Translations under genes and position numbers: made by a program | Shown: positions 14,701 to 22,310 of the stretch, piece by piece | Layout of the letters: each line of letters begins with the position of its first letter | How positions within the stretch are numbered: the stretch's first letter is position 1 | Notes under the pieces: generated by a model | Seen by the model: only the letters and a program-made list of their open reading frames with translations | The model's database searches: none | Told to the model about the DNA's origin: nothing | Origin: a virus | Virus record (IMG/VR): IMGVR_UViG_3300031269_000035 | Coordinates: 1 to 38,588 of that record | DNA length: 38,588 bases | Direction: 5' to 3' (one strand)

Positions 14701-16299
14701 GTCGTCTGCGAGGCGGTTGTACCAGTAAGTGGCCCATACGTTATGGTCAGGCGGGATTGCGTCTGCAACCGTAACCTGACGGTTAACCGGGTTCACGTCT
14801 ACAACTTCAACCGGACCCTCAGCCATAGCCTCAGAAAGATTGGAGCCGTGATAGACGAGTACCAGATCCGCGCGGTGAGTCCCCAGACTCACTCTATCAT
14901 TTGATAGAGATGCGAACAGAGCCGAATCCAGAGGCGTGTTGCTTCCGTTTCCTACTGTCGGCACGTTACCGAGAACGACAGTGGTATCCGATTCTTGTGC
15001 TGGAGACACCGACCGTTCGACGAGCTTTTCAACCGCCTCAAAGAAGATGCGGTCATCACGAAGCGAAGCAGTGATCTGTGTGTCATCGAAGAATTCGGTA
15101 CCAGCGGTATGCTGGGCCGACTCTACAGTGACAGCGTTGCCCCAGATAATACGACCATTCGAGTCAACAACGTAATCGTTGCCCTCGATGTAGTCAGTTC
15201 GACCGGGGCTAATTCCCACACGCTGGACGCTTTCGATACCGGTATTAGGCAGGTAGTCGAACGTATTTTGCCATGTGTTGTGGAAGTAAGTAACAACAAC
15301 TTCCGATCCTACGAGAGGAGCCTGTGCGAGGAGAACCGATCCGTTGGTACCATCCACTTCTTCAACGGTGGCTTCGGTACCATCAACAGTTACCGTCACA
15401 TCGGCGGGGTTCGTCGTGGTGATACCGCCGTTGTCTCCCGTTACAATAGGAGCTTGGTAAGTGAAGAACCGTCGTCTTCTATTTGAGGTCTGACCCGCTG
15501 CAAAGCCAAGCGCAGCGTTGGCAGTACCGGAAAGGACCGTAAGCGACCCGTCCGAAGCCAACTGAATGCGATTCTGTCCTTGATTATCAGCGTCCACAGA
15601 GGCGGTAAGTCCCACCACAGCGGCAGCGTTGATATCGTTGGCCACGTTATTGGCTGTCCGAGCAGCGCCCGTATTAAGGGTAATGCTCACGTCGGAACCG
15701 TCCACATTGAGCGAAAGAACATTCGCCCCTGAGACAATCTCGTAGGTCTCCACCTGCGTCGAAAGCAGGATAGCCTGCTCATCAGTGACCTGATCCGAAA
15801 CGTCATCGGTGAAAGACGTGTCCGTGCGATTGAAGAAATAGGTGATGCGAACGTCCGCACCTTCCTCAGGAGCAACTTGCAACGTGATAACACCCCGTGC
15901 ACCATCAACAGCGGCGGGGGATACCAGATCGCCATCAACAGTTACCGTCACATCATTCAGGTCGGTAGTCGTCTGACCACGACCGTCACCTGCGACGATG
16001 GGGAAGTTCTGAACACGGAACCGAGCTTCCGCACCGGTCTTTGTACCCAGAATAGGGTTATCAGGGTTCGAGTTGTCGAGGATGAACCTATCGTTCATGT
16101 CCTCATTAACAATTCGTTGATCCACTGAGGATGAAGATCCCCGGACTAGCTCAGAGTCCTCTTGTGCAAGAGTCTCCCGACCTACTCCAACCAGAACCGG
16201 GATACGGTTTCCAGTAGGAGGTCCAGAAGTGTCCTGACGGACTTTAGTTTTTGTGTATGCTCCGGGGGGAGCGTAACTATCAAATGGTCCAAATGCCAC
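11719..16299 (-). CDS. Giant contractile-tail sheath protein
   Basis: This is a 1526-residue protein starting at GTG with GAGG at good spacing. The N-terminus has the sheath signature PPGAYTKTKV (residues 11-20). The C-terminal 200 residues read as a sheath end: RRITGFRRLNRSLDEVEKNRL, VTVLEDRGTFLQVRDGLTT, FVQQQTRATLDRFIGLKFL and a final strand VFPLKYIPVTYTIGV. Ordinary sheaths have about 400-700 residues, so some 800-1000 are inserted. The insert is built of repeated beta modules: a PIV.GD.G..TT..DVTVTVDG module at about 93-158 and 278-341, and several hook-like modules of V-x-V-D/N-G with a following IN/IE helix (about 187-270 and repeatedly to 1150). The protein forms the outer tube that contracts to drive the tail through the envelope. 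Inserts probably decorate the tail surface. Confidence 0.88.
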   Translation of the reverse strand: MAFGPFDSYAPPGAYTKTKVRQDTSGPPTGNRIPVLVGVGRETLAQEDSELVRGSSSSVDQRIVNEDMNDRFILDNSNPDNPILGTKTGAEARFRVQNFPIVAGDGRGQTTTDLNDVTVTVDGDLVSPAAVDGARGVITLQVAPEEGADVRITYFFNRTDTSFTDDVSDQVTDEQAILLSTQVETYEIVSGANVLSLNVDGSDVSITLNTGAARTANNVANDINAAAVVGLTASVDADNQGQNRIQLASDGSLTVLSGTANAALGFAAGQTSNRRRRFFTYQAPIVTGDNGGITTTNPADVTVTVDGTEATVEEVDGTNGSVLLAQAPLVGSEVVVTYFHNTWQNTFDYLPNTGIESVQRVGISPGRTDYIEGNDYVVDSNGRIIWGNAVTVESAQHTAGTEFFDDTQITASLRDDRIFFEAVEKLVERSVSPAQESDTTVVLGNVPTVGNGSNTPLDSALFASLSNDRVSLGTHRADLVLVYHGSNLSEAMAEGPVEVVDVNPVNRQVTVADAIPPDHNVWATYWYNRLADDELTFEVLSQSIPGVAGQYSILSSRLGEQMLGVSFGTTGVSETIQWPSGVESNPDAFLTGASGVSEVVTITFTSEGATPAVYTNFETDPYSLYANASDTLYVNVSSNDLTVDLNQSAFAVIVSDSDADGLYTVATGTNDSFEFEVDGTAYTTTFTAGAGIAGATLAEEIWRTVPTTAVVDGTAQDTANGGADFVIAGPTTYSVELNGTTYTEADTALVGGTYDAAAAASAIETALATASGLTAGDLSVVGNDFNVVANADGTVSIQATDSVTVNTTVNGGDELDTIIGFSPLDTQQVNTKVALYSNNRFLLRSKVEPAGPGDVSEVRTLDGSANDLIGFANFQTATGTEAAVNKPATLLSGAISSADIASLNASSDSFVVAVDGVEYTVPYDGVSVSSVADIATEIDGIISGTAVVEDTDKIRITSSVSTTASRIEVRNGSANQYVGFDNGDAASQRQVTVEEVVAVLNSEAASDWYAPASGTDFIASAFAEAYEVTGEGTYLRLTTFGTGATESFTFSTGADSALNDTGIGIEAGDTAAGTAVMDGFTVSSDRGAEGSAGTGIVGQTYTDDTTGLRFTILEASGGDYTDTQSFTLLVSDTFETGVSNVVRAVPGAEISVSNTTDIGVGDTALVQTYNQSGSEPGIGDFYYITYEYEKTDFTASLFTRFRDIQSNFGTLSAENPLTLASFLTFLNGAAVVGIKQVEKQTGFGQASSQAYLDALQELARPLAGGATPDLLVPLTTDPSVLGAYVRHAEIQSSQRFRQERRCIFGVASGTRPDDAAAIAQGLNSKRAIVVYPDSAIVTLSNELGDEENFIVDGTYIAAALSGVLVSPQFDVATPLTRRRITGFRRLNRSLDEVEKNRLAVAGVTVLEDRGTFLQVRDGLTTNVSNRFTSTPSIVAIEDFVQQQTRATLDRFIGLKFLTSRSQDVEAALSGLLNALVEQQIIVDFQGVRAEPDQTDPTTLRVSAFYAPVFPLKYIPVTYTIGVSGSL

Positions 16300-16360
16300 G
16301 ACGAACCTCGCGTTTTATCGCTGCTATGAATGCGATCAGTCAATGAAGACGAATATCAAT

Positions 16361-16370
16361 GAATTACCGA
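16361..16370 (-). promoter_or_regulatory. GGTAAT-type element upstream of the sheath gene
   Basis: On the minus strand TCGGTAATTC is followed by ATTGATATTCG, 62 bases before the sheath start. It is one of eight related elements in short gaps of this window and a possible late promoter. A TTGACT-like hexamer at 16338-16343 is also present but too close to the start for a usual promoter. Confidence 0.4.
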
Positions 16371-16371
16371 A

Positions 16372-16794
16372 TCAATCTTCGGATGCTTCTGTTTGCGCAA
16401 TCGCCTCAGCGTTTTGCTGATGGAGCCTGCGGAACCTCTGCACATCTTCTTTTGGCATTGGTTCATATTCGCCTTCTTTGTTGAGACGCAACGGCACCTT
16501 GCCGACGTCCCCATGATCTTGCTGAACTTGTCTCTTACGACTGTTTCGGTCTTTGATGTACTCCCAGCGACTCTGAGCGTCACGACCGATTCGTTTATCA
16601 TGATCCTTATCAAGTGAGTCTACACCTGTGTTTCCCGGTACCTTTCCGTCCGCAAATACGAAGCCGAAATCTGAAATCATCTTCGGGGCTTCCTTACCAC
16701 ATGCGGGGCACGAAATAGATGGCGGGGCTTCTTTGCGGTACAGCTTCTCCTCTTGAAGACCACATGCACTACAGCCATATACGTGTACTGCCAT
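16372..16794 (-). CDS. FmdB-like zinc-ribbon protein
   Basis: This is a 140-residue protein with GAGGTTTAGGC before the ATG. The N-terminus is a zinc ribbon: YGCSACG at 7-13 and CPACGKEAPKM at 34-44, spaced like the FmdB/CxxC_CxxC_SSSS family. A conserved-looking SDFGFVFADGKVPGNTG follows, then a long charged helix. A related arrangement is found in the protein at 31920-32318. It stands between the sheath and the 593-residue tail protein, so a virion or assembly role is likely. A promoter-like GGTTAAG-N3-TTATAT element lies just upstream at 16819-16834. Confidence 0.7.
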   Translation of the reverse strand: MAVHVYGCSACGLQEEKLYRKEAPPSISCPACGKEAPKMISDFGFVFADGKVPGNTGVDSLDKDHDKRIGRDAQSRWEYIKDRNSRKRQVQQDHGDVGKVPLRLNKEGEYEPMPKEDVQRFRRLHQQNAEAIAQTEASED

Positions 16795-16818
16795 GCCTAA
16801 ACCTCTACTTCCAATTCG

Positions 16819-16834
16819 ATATAAACACTTAACC
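16819..16834 (-). promoter_or_regulatory. GGTTAAG-N3-TTATAT element upstream of the zinc-ribbon gene
   Basis: The minus strand reads CGGTTAAGTGTTTATATCG, 25 bases before the ATG at 16794, in the only gap (51 bases) between two structural genes. It is nearly the same as the element at 25936-25948 (GGTTATC-N3-TTATAT). Confidence 0.4.
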
Positions 16835-16845
16835 GAGATGCCAAA

Positions 16846-18627
16846 TTATCTCAGCTTCTCAAAACCACCTAACGGGTCAACCCGGTAGATGGTAGCTGCG
16901 TCACTAAACTCAAACCCGTCTGGGCTATCCAAAAGGATGCCATCCTGCGCTGCGGCCACCTGTGCATCTTGGTCGAAGCTGTACGGCGTTACCCTTGTGA
17001 TATAGAGAGGCCGGGCAATCAATATCTCCCAATCAGTTAGAAGCGTCAGCGACACGTTGCCCATATAGTAATAGTCGTCTCCAGTCTCGTCGTATGGTTC
17101 CTCGGACTCGCCGCCGAAGGATGCGTCCTCGATGATGATACCCTCTTCTGCCAGTCTCTCTCTACGCCACTGCCAGAGGTACATCACAATGAGGTCCGCC
17201 ATCTCGCTACGAGTCATCGAATCCCGTGCAATGATGTCAATGTCTAAGGAAACGTTGAACTTGCCTCCATAGGCATCTGCTACCTCCGAACGGGTACCCT
17301 CTACTACCACCGCCATAACGTCTTGGTCTTCCAGTTCCTTTCCGAAAGCGAGGACAGCGCCGGGGATGGCTTCATTGTTAGCGACCTCCCCTACTCCGAT
17401 AGGATAAGGTCCACGGGTAGCTACGGGATAACGGTAGTCTGCAAGAACTTGCGTGCCCGGAACAAATGTCCGAAGCCACGTTATCTCTCCAGTCTGCGGG
17501 TCAAAGGAGTAATCGCCTGCGTCGCCGGTCGATACGCCCAGAGAAGTAGTGGAAAAGCCAGTCAATATCTGGTTAGCAATTTCTGTGACCGCCTGATTGC
17601 CTTCTAAAAGAGCTATTTCCCGGTCTACCCCGTCCACCACAGCCTTAAAGGTTGCGCTAGAGGGGACAGTCGGCTCTACTATAAGGCCCGTCACGGACAC
17701 CGGCACAAAGCCTTCCGTAAAGCCTAGCAGTGGGTTGGCCGTCGAGGTTAGGTCAGCGTCAAAAGACAAAGAAACATCGGCATCTATCGACACAGCACCA
17801 CTGGACACACCTACCGAATAGGTCAGCCCATCCACTCCGGCAGCGATAATCGCGGCTTCAATTTCCAAAGCGATGTCGTCTGCCAGAATCCCTGTCCCTG
17901 CCGTGAAGGTCACGGACACTGCCGTGCCGTTAAGCTCAAAAGATAGAACATCATCTGTCCCGCTGGTCACCGTGAAGGGCTGAGTATTCGACCCTGTGAC
18001 GGTTACAGGTATCTGCCCCGTAGGAAGACCAAGTGCCACATGCGTACCAGAGCCGCCTAGTTCCAAAGACTCATCGGCTGTTAATGTGATAGCGGTCCCC
18101 GTGAATAAAGGCTGGTTGGGGTACTCGTAGAGCCTTACACTGTTTTCCAGCACCGGGGCGTGAGTCAGAATAGCATTCTGTTCGGTGCCCGTCTGGAATT
18201 GAATGATTGGCTCTTGCCGGATAGTGAGAAGGGGGTCAACATAGAACTGAAACTCATTCACCTCACCGGCTAGCTCCACCTCTTCTACTTGGACGTAATA
18301 GACGCCCGGCTCCGAGGGAAACACGTTACCGTTGGCCCGTATAGCAGTATCATCCTCCCGTACCCACTCAAGTGCTGTCCCCCGGTAGTCGTCTACCTTG
18401 GCTAGCATCAAATAGGAGTAAAGTGACCCGATATAGTTGTCGGAGGACAGAGACTGTGGGGAGGCCGAAGCACCTTGAATGACAATACCCTTCTGCGGCC
18501 TTTCGTCGAAGCTGTACTTCTCACGAATATGGTCAACCACATCCCTGTGCTGAGGATTGGCGTCGAAGCAGAATCGTAGAGTCTCCATGATCCGCTTCTT
18601 GACTGCTCTGGTTAGGTATTTGTACAT
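16846..18627 (-). CDS. Large beta-repeat virion protein, probably tail or tail-neck
   Basis: This is a 593-residue protein. A helical N-terminus (residues 1-40) is followed by a segment with SLYSYLMLAKVDDYRGTALEW, then beta-repeat modules at about 225-320 (VLSFELNGTAVSVTFTAG...DIALEIEAAI) that match the hook-like modules inside the sheath, then a third copy near 330-375 (FKAVVDGVDREIALLEGNQ). The C-terminal third has a helix MADLIVMYLWQWRRERLAEEG and an acidic/Tyr patch. Shared modules and position next to the sheath make a virion role likely. The exact function (tube-associated, baseplate or neck) cannot be told. It overlaps the upstream gene's end by 16 bases. Confidence 0.75.
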   Translation of the reverse strand: MYKYLTRAVKKRIMETLRFCFDANPQHRDVVDHIREKYSFDERPQKGIVIQGASASPQSLSSDNYIGSLYSYLMLAKVDDYRGTALEWVREDDTAIRANGNVFPSEPGVYYVQVEEVELAGEVNEFQFYVDPLLTIRQEPIIQFQTGTEQNAILTHAPVLENSVRLYEYPNQPLFTGTAITLTADESLELGGSGTHVALGLPTGQIPVTVTGSNTQPFTVTSGTDDVLSFELNGTAVSVTFTAGTGILADDIALEIEAAIIAAGVDGLTYSVGVSSGAVSIDADVSLSFDADLTSTANPLLGFTEGFVPVSVTGLIVEPTVPSSATFKAVVDGVDREIALLEGNQAVTEIANQILTGFSTTSLGVSTGDAGDYSFDPQTGEITWLRTFVPGTQVLADYRYPVATRGPYPIGVGEVANNEAIPGAVLAFGKELEDQDVMAVVVEGTRSEVADAYGGKFNVSLDIDIIARDSMTRSEMADLIVMYLWQWRRERLAEEGIIIEDASFGGESEEPYDETGDDYYYMGNVSLTLLTDWEILIARPLYITRVTPYSFDQDAQVAAAQDGILLDSPDGFEFSDAATIYRVDPLGGFEKLR

Positions 18628-19058
18628 ACATGATCATTCAAGGTGCGGCTGGATACCCGAATGTCGTAATGGCGGGCAATATCTTTGATTGCCCCACCAA
18701 TAAGGCGGTCTTCCATGCCTTGGACAAATTCGTCTGCGAGCTTTTCCATGTTTCGGAAATACGGCTCGAAGTCATCAATCAGGTCGCCGGGGCGGGAACG
18801 GCGGGTAACTTCCACCGGAATGTCCCACATGCGAGCCATGTACTCAAACTGGTCGCGTACCTTATTGTCCCCAGCATAGCCCATGACGTTGATCAGGGCT
18901 TCCTCTGGTCCGAGCATGTCCCGTACCTGCTCCCACTGGTCCCAATGCTTAAGACCAGCCGTGCGGGTCTGCATCTTCTCCAGTAAGGGGCGGATATGGG
19001 GGCGTAAGTCTTTGCGGACTGAGCCGAGCCGGATAAGTTCTTGTTTTAGATCAGACAT
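18612..19058 (-). CDS. Leader-tagged protein, 148 residues
   Basis: AAGG eight bases before the ATG supports the start. Residues 4-28 hold a divergent copy of the window's N-terminal leader: LIRLGSVRKDLRPHIRPLL. The rest is helical: a Trp-rich part (HWDQWEQVRDMLG), a hydrophobic MARMWDIPVEV segment, and GGAIKDIARHYDIRV. No family was recognised. It stands between the actin-family gene and the 593-residue virion protein. The shared leader with genes at 20391, 27971, 28382 and 28730 suggests a common destination, most simply the prohead; this is inference. Confidence 0.75.
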   Translation of the reverse strand: MSDLKQELIRLGSVRKDLRPHIRPLLEKMQTRTAGLKHWDQWEQVRDMLGPEEALINVMGYAGDNKVRDQFEYMARMWDIPVEVTRRSRPGDLIDDFEPYFRNMEKLADEFVQGMEDRLIGGAIKDIARHYDIRVSSRTLNDHVCTNT

Positions 19059-19073
19059 GATATGGGCCTTTTG

Positions 19074-20249
19074 TTAGATGTACTCTTGCATGGCCTGCAC
19101 TAAAAGGCCCTGAGCCACAGAGGTCATAGGGTCTTCGGCTTGCCGGATTTCACTAATTTCGATTGGGAAACGATTCCGCTGCTTCTCAAATACTTCCTTG
19201 AACAGATCGAGGAAGCCTCCTGCTAGGGAGGTACCCCCGCTGACGACAATGGGAATCGATTTCTGCAATTCCGTGTCATTCTGAGTCTCTTTGAACTTCT
19301 TGGAGATGTTGTCTAGTGCATACTTGATGAGGCTCTTGTAGTATACGACCAGTGCTTCCTCTTCCCGACTATTTGGCTGCGTCAGGTCTAGCCCTTTCTC
19401 TTTGATGGAGCAAAGGCGGCTGGCAGTTGAACCCACTGCATTCGCAGCGTTACGGTCAATCCAGTCACCGCCACGGGCAAGTGAGAACTCCATGATAGGC
19501 ATCGTCATGTACGAGAGGGCACAGTTGACCATGCCGCTACCGAATGAGATACCGATGCCGCTGAATTGATCTGCGGCACACTCTGAGTAAACAATAGCCA
19601 TCGCCTCATTACCTGAGATAGCGTCGTACCCAAGCTCTTCTAGAATCTTGGCGAAGACCGCCTCATGGTAGAGAACATCTTGGCCCGGCATATCGAGTGG
19701 GGCGGCTGGGATAGAGTAATAGCAGACTTCATTGTCTTCCTGAGGCTCACCCACCACATTCTCAATCAAGATAGAAAGCACCTCAAGGGCGTCAATCTCA
19801 GAAGCTGAGATAAGACCCTGTGACAAGGGGCGGCGCGCCTCTCGCTTGAAGAGGTTTGCAGTCTCAATAGCGGGGTCTCCCAGAATGAGGATTTTGTCCT
19901 CGTACTCGATGTAAGACACACCACTCATATTGAGCATCTTCTTTGCCTCTGCTTCTAAGTCGAGGAACGCATCACGGATGCGCTTCGTCTCTACGCTAGA
20001 ATCTACCTTCCGGGCAGCGACGATGTTCATCGTGCCGATGTCGAGGCCCACTCCTAATGCTGCTTTCTTGTCTTCACTCATTTTACTTCCCTCACTGTCA
20101 GAAGCCTCGGCTTCCAGTCCATACTCTTTGACTCGTTTTGCAATCGTTGAAGCAGAGCACCCGTAGGTCTCTGCAATCTCGTCATAGGTGGCCCCGGTCG
20201 AAAGAGCATCTGCCAGATCGCCGGGGTCTATGTCGATTCGTTTCGGCAA
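19074..20249 (-). CDS. Actin/Hsp70-fold ATPase with an N-terminal HTH
   Basis: The C-terminal 335 residues are an actin-superfamily ATPase: GLDIGTMNIVAA (phosphate 1, Asp70), GIGISFGSGMVNCALS (phosphate 2) and VVSGGTSLAGGF (adenosine site). It resembles ParM/MreB/Alp-type filament formers. Residues 1-56 add a resolvase-like helix-turn-helix (YDEIAETYGCSASTIAKRV). Two starts are possible: TTG at 20249 without a ribosome binding site, giving the HTH fusion, and ATG at 20081 after GAGGGAAGTAAA, giving the bare ATPase. A DNA-binding end plus a filament former recalls plasmid and jumbo-phage segregation or centring systems. The frame upstream of the TTG continues, across one TAA, into a 32-codon leader ORF (20253-20351). 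Both forms may be made. Confidence 0.85.
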   Translation of the reverse strand: MPKRIDIDPGDLADALSTGATYDEIAETYGCSASTIAKRVKEYGLEAEASDSEGSKMSEDKKAALGVGLDIGTMNIVAARKVDSSVETKRIRDAFLDLEAEAKKMLNMSGVSYIEYEDKILILGDPAIETANLFKREARRPLSQGLISASEIDALEVLSILIENVVGEPQEDNEVCYYSIPAAPLDMPGQDVLYHEAVFAKILEELGYDAISGNEAMAIVYSECAADQFSGIGISFGSGMVNCALSYMTMPIMEFSLARGGDWIDRNAANAVGSTASRLCSIKEKGLDLTQPNSREEEALVVYYKSLIKYALDNISKKFKETQNDTELQKSIPIVVSGGTSLAGGFLDLFKEVFEKQRNRFPIEISEIRQAEDPMTSVAQGLLVQAMQEYI

Positions 20250-20252
20250 GGC

Positions 20253-20351
20253 TTAATCCCACCCCATAAAAAGAGGGAGCAGATCAGCCCGAAGCTCGGG
20301 ATTTTCGTAGGCGAGTTTGATGAGGCTGGCTCTTAGTTTCCGGTCTGACAT
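20253..20351 (-). CDS. 32-residue leader mini-ORF in frame with the HTH-actin gene
   Basis: Too short for usual gene calling. It has AAGGA before the ATG and encodes MSDRKLRASLIKLAYENP and ELRADLLPLFMGWD, then TAA, GCC and the TTG start of the HTH-actin frame: same frame, one codon apart. The first 27 residues equal those of the protein at 20391-20843 and are encoded by an identical 59-bp stretch. Options: a duplicated remnant, a nonsense mutation that split a leader-HTH-actin protein, a TAA that is sometimes read through, or an upstream ORF coupling translation to the TTG. The sequence alone does not decide. Confidence 0.6.
   Translation of the reverse strand: MSDRKLRASLIKLAYENPELRADLLPLFMGWD
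20278..20336. repeat. 59-bp direct repeat, copy 1 (leader-coding)
   Basis: Identical over 59 bases to 20770-20828; mismatches begin at once on both sides. It codes for the leader core of the mini-ORF at 20253-20351. Identity at silent positions means recent duplication or gene conversion. Confidence 0.9.
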
Positions 20352-20390
20352 GATTTTTTCCTTAGGTCTTTAGACATTGATCGATCTTCC

Positions 20391-20843
20391 TTAGAAGCTG
20401 AGAGGGGTTTTAAGGCCGAGTTGATTAGCCGCTTTCGCGAGTTGGTTTCGGATGTCGTCGGGACGACGTGTGTGCCCCCCGACAACGTTCATAAGGCGAT
20501 GCAGGGCCTCTAGGGTTCCTCTATCAACACTGATACGCTCCCGAAGCTCATCGTAGACGTCCATAAGCAGTCGCCGGTTCCCTTCGTCCAGTTTGTAAGC
20601 CGCATCCATGACGTCGGCGCTAGGCATAACCATGTCCGCTAGGTCACTACCAGAGGATTTCTTGACCTTCTTTTTGCACTTGACGCAATAGGAGGTTTGC
20701 TCCAGTACCTTCGAGTCGCACTTCGGGCACTTGAAAGTGGAGTTGTCTCCGCCCTCTTTGATAAGGGGAAGCAGATCAGCCCGAAGCTCGGGATTTTCGT
20801 AGGCGAGTTTGATGAGGCTGGCTCTTAGCTTTCTGTCTGACAT
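20391..20843 (-). CDS. Leader-tagged zinc-ribbon protein
   Basis: This is a 150-residue protein. Residues 1-30 are the leader (MSDRKLRASLIKLAYENP then ELRADLLPLIKEG). A zinc ribbon follows at about 38-57: CPKC and CVKC, 14 residues apart. The rest is helical, with RRLLMDVYDELRERISVDRG and a basic GGHTRRPDDIRNQLAKAANQ end. No enzyme motif was seen. The modular build, a cleavable-looking tag plus a small zinc domain, fits a protein carried to the prohead, which is inference. Two GGTAATC elements lie 54 bases upstream at 20897-20923. Confidence 0.75.
   Translation of the reverse strand: MSDRKLRASLIKLAYENPELRADLLPLIKEGGDNSTFKCPKCDSKVLEQTSYCVKCKKKVKKSSGSDLADMVMPSADVMDAAYKLDEGNRRLLMDVYDELRERISVDRGTLEALHRLMNVVGGHTRRPDDIRNQLAKAANQLGLKTPLSF
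20770..20828. repeat. 59-bp direct repeat, copy 2 (leader-coding)
   Basis: Perfect match to 20278-20336, here inside the 5' end of the zinc-ribbon gene at 20391-20843. The copies are 492 bases apart. Confidence 0.9.
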
Positions 20844-20896
20844 TTTTTAAAACCATTTAGGTAAAAAGGGTTGTTGGTAACAATCACGCTCATCAC

Positions 20897-20923
20897 AAAA
20901 GGATTACCGAAAACGATTACCGA
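20897..20923 (-). promoter_or_regulatory. Two abutting GGTAATC elements
   Basis: On the minus strand TCGGTAATCGTTTT is followed directly by TCGGTAATCCTTTTGTGAT. The first copy overlaps the end of the nucleotidyltransferase gene and supplies its TAA stop. The next gene starts 54 bases on, at 20843. This is the strongest example of the element shared with 34520-34533 and 35644-35656. Confidence 0.5.
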
Positions 20924-22310
20924 CCGCGTCGGTGAGCTTGCGGGTGTTCTTCCGCAGTGCTGGATTATCTAGAAGAACGTCTCGGGCGGTGTCCATAAGG
21001 TCTGCAACCTGCCGACCTTTGAGGTCAAATTCTTTAATAAGCTGGGCGGTGTCCATGACCTTGCCCGGCTGTTTGAGCATATCCACGAACGCAGACGCAT
21101 CTCTCTCATCCATCTCCAGAGCTATCTGACGTAGGACCGCCATCTGAGCGTCGTCGAGGAAGTGTAAGCGGTTGTAGAGAGGAAGGCCCACATCCATCAT
21201 ATCAAACAGGAAGACGACCTTAGCATTGCCCCTAGCCCAATTTGCAAGCGTGGCCCGGAAAGCTTTGTCTTGTTCCAGAAGGTCCGAAATCTCGGCCAGA
21301 AGGCCAAGGTCACCTAGCACTTTGAGCACTTTCTTAGACTGGCTCATCTCCAAGATGTCATTAACCAAAATGTCAGCGATAGCGTTCTGAGGAGCTTTCT
21401 TGATTTTACGGGCGTTGCGGCGGATAGCCTGCGCCACTTCGGGATGAATCTTGAAGCCGTACTTGACCAAGAATTTCACAGCCCGAAGCATACGGGTAGG
21501 GTCGTCACTAAATGTCTTATCAGGGTTCGAGGGGCACTTCATAACACCCTCCTCTAAATCCCGGAGACCACAGCCAGTGAGGTCGATAATCTCAGCCTTA
21601 TCTGGCCCTTGTGCTAGTTCCGATAACTGCCAGAGTAGCGTATTAAAAGTAAACTCACGTCGACCTATGTCCTCTTCTATCGTGGACGGCTCAACCATGT
21701 GGGGTTTGTACCCCTTGCCGCCCTCTCCCCCATAAGACTCTTTGCGTGCGTTCGCTATCTCAATGACCTCCCCCTGCAATTCTTCCCCATCAACAACCCA
21801 CGACTCATTTACGGCTAAGATGGCCACCCCGTATTGGTTGGTCTTTAGAGAGGTTTTAGCAGGAATAGCCTGTTGAAGCTTCTTAGCAAACCAATCAGAA
21901 TCCTTACCTCTAAGGGCCACAGAATCAATGACAACATCGATGTCTTTGATAGGTCGGTCGATGACGAAGTTTCGGACTGCGCCGCCTACCACGTAGACGT
22001 GCTCCCCAACGCCGAGGCGTTTTGATTCTTTAGCTAGAAAGCGCATCAGCGCAATAGATTGGTCGTGTTTTGTCTCAGCACTCACGTGACGTGCCTCTCG
22101 GTAATGGAGTGCACCATCTTGGTACGACAGATACCCCATAGAAGCAAGGCTCTCTAGAACCTGACCCATAAGCTCGGGTTCCTCTTCCATTGCATCCACG
22201 AGGCTGTCGTAGTCTTGGAGTGCCGCTGATGCAACACGCTGACCCCACCTTCCTGTTCCCGCCAAGCGGATGAGGTGCTGATAAGCAACCTTTTGACTTA
22301 GATCAGTCAT
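20904..22310 (-). CDS. tRNA nucleotidyltransferase / poly(A) polymerase family protein
   Basis: This class II nucleotidyltransferase has about 468 residues. The active site is VYVVGGAVRNFVIDRPIKD then IDVVID: GG for nucleotide contact and DxD for metal. Further family features are REFTFNTLLWQLS, DDPTRMLRAVKFLVKYGF and a helical C-terminal half. Relatives add CCA to tRNA 3' ends or poly(A) tails. The phage form could repair tRNAs cut by host defences or tail phage RNA; the sequence does not choose. The second ATG (22310) is preferred to 22316 for spacing from GGGG. The first 20 residues (SQKVAYQHLIRLAG) resemble a degenerate copy of the leader seen in neighbouring genes. The N-terminal 100 residues before the catalytic domain are unknown. 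Confidence 0.85.
   Translation of the reverse strand: MTDLSQKVAYQHLIRLAGTGRWGQRVASAALQDYDSLVDAMEEEPELMGQVLESLASMGYLSYQDGALHYREARHVSAETKHDQSIALMRFLAKESKRLGVGEHVYVVGGAVRNFVIDRPIKDIDVVIDSVALRGKDSDWFAKKLQQAIPAKTSLKTNQYGVAILAVNESWVVDGEELQGEVIEIANARKESYGGEGGKGYKPHMVEPSTIEEDIGRREFTFNTLLWQLSELAQGPDKAEIIDLTGCGLRDLEEGVMKCPSNPDKTFSDDPTRMLRAVKFLVKYGFKIHPEVAQAIRRNARKIKKAPQNAIADILVNDILEMSQSKKVLKVLGDLGLLAEISDLLEQDKAFRATLANWARGNAKVVFLFDMMDVGLPLYNRLHFLDDAQMAVLRQIALEMDERDASAFVDMLKQPGKVMDTAQLIKEFDLKGRQVADLMDTARDVLLDNPALRKNTRKLTDAVGNRFR

Noticed and set aside
16314-16343. TTGACT-N18-GATAAA promoter for the sheath gene
   Set aside because: The predicted start of transcription would lie within the ribosome binding site, leaving almost no leader.
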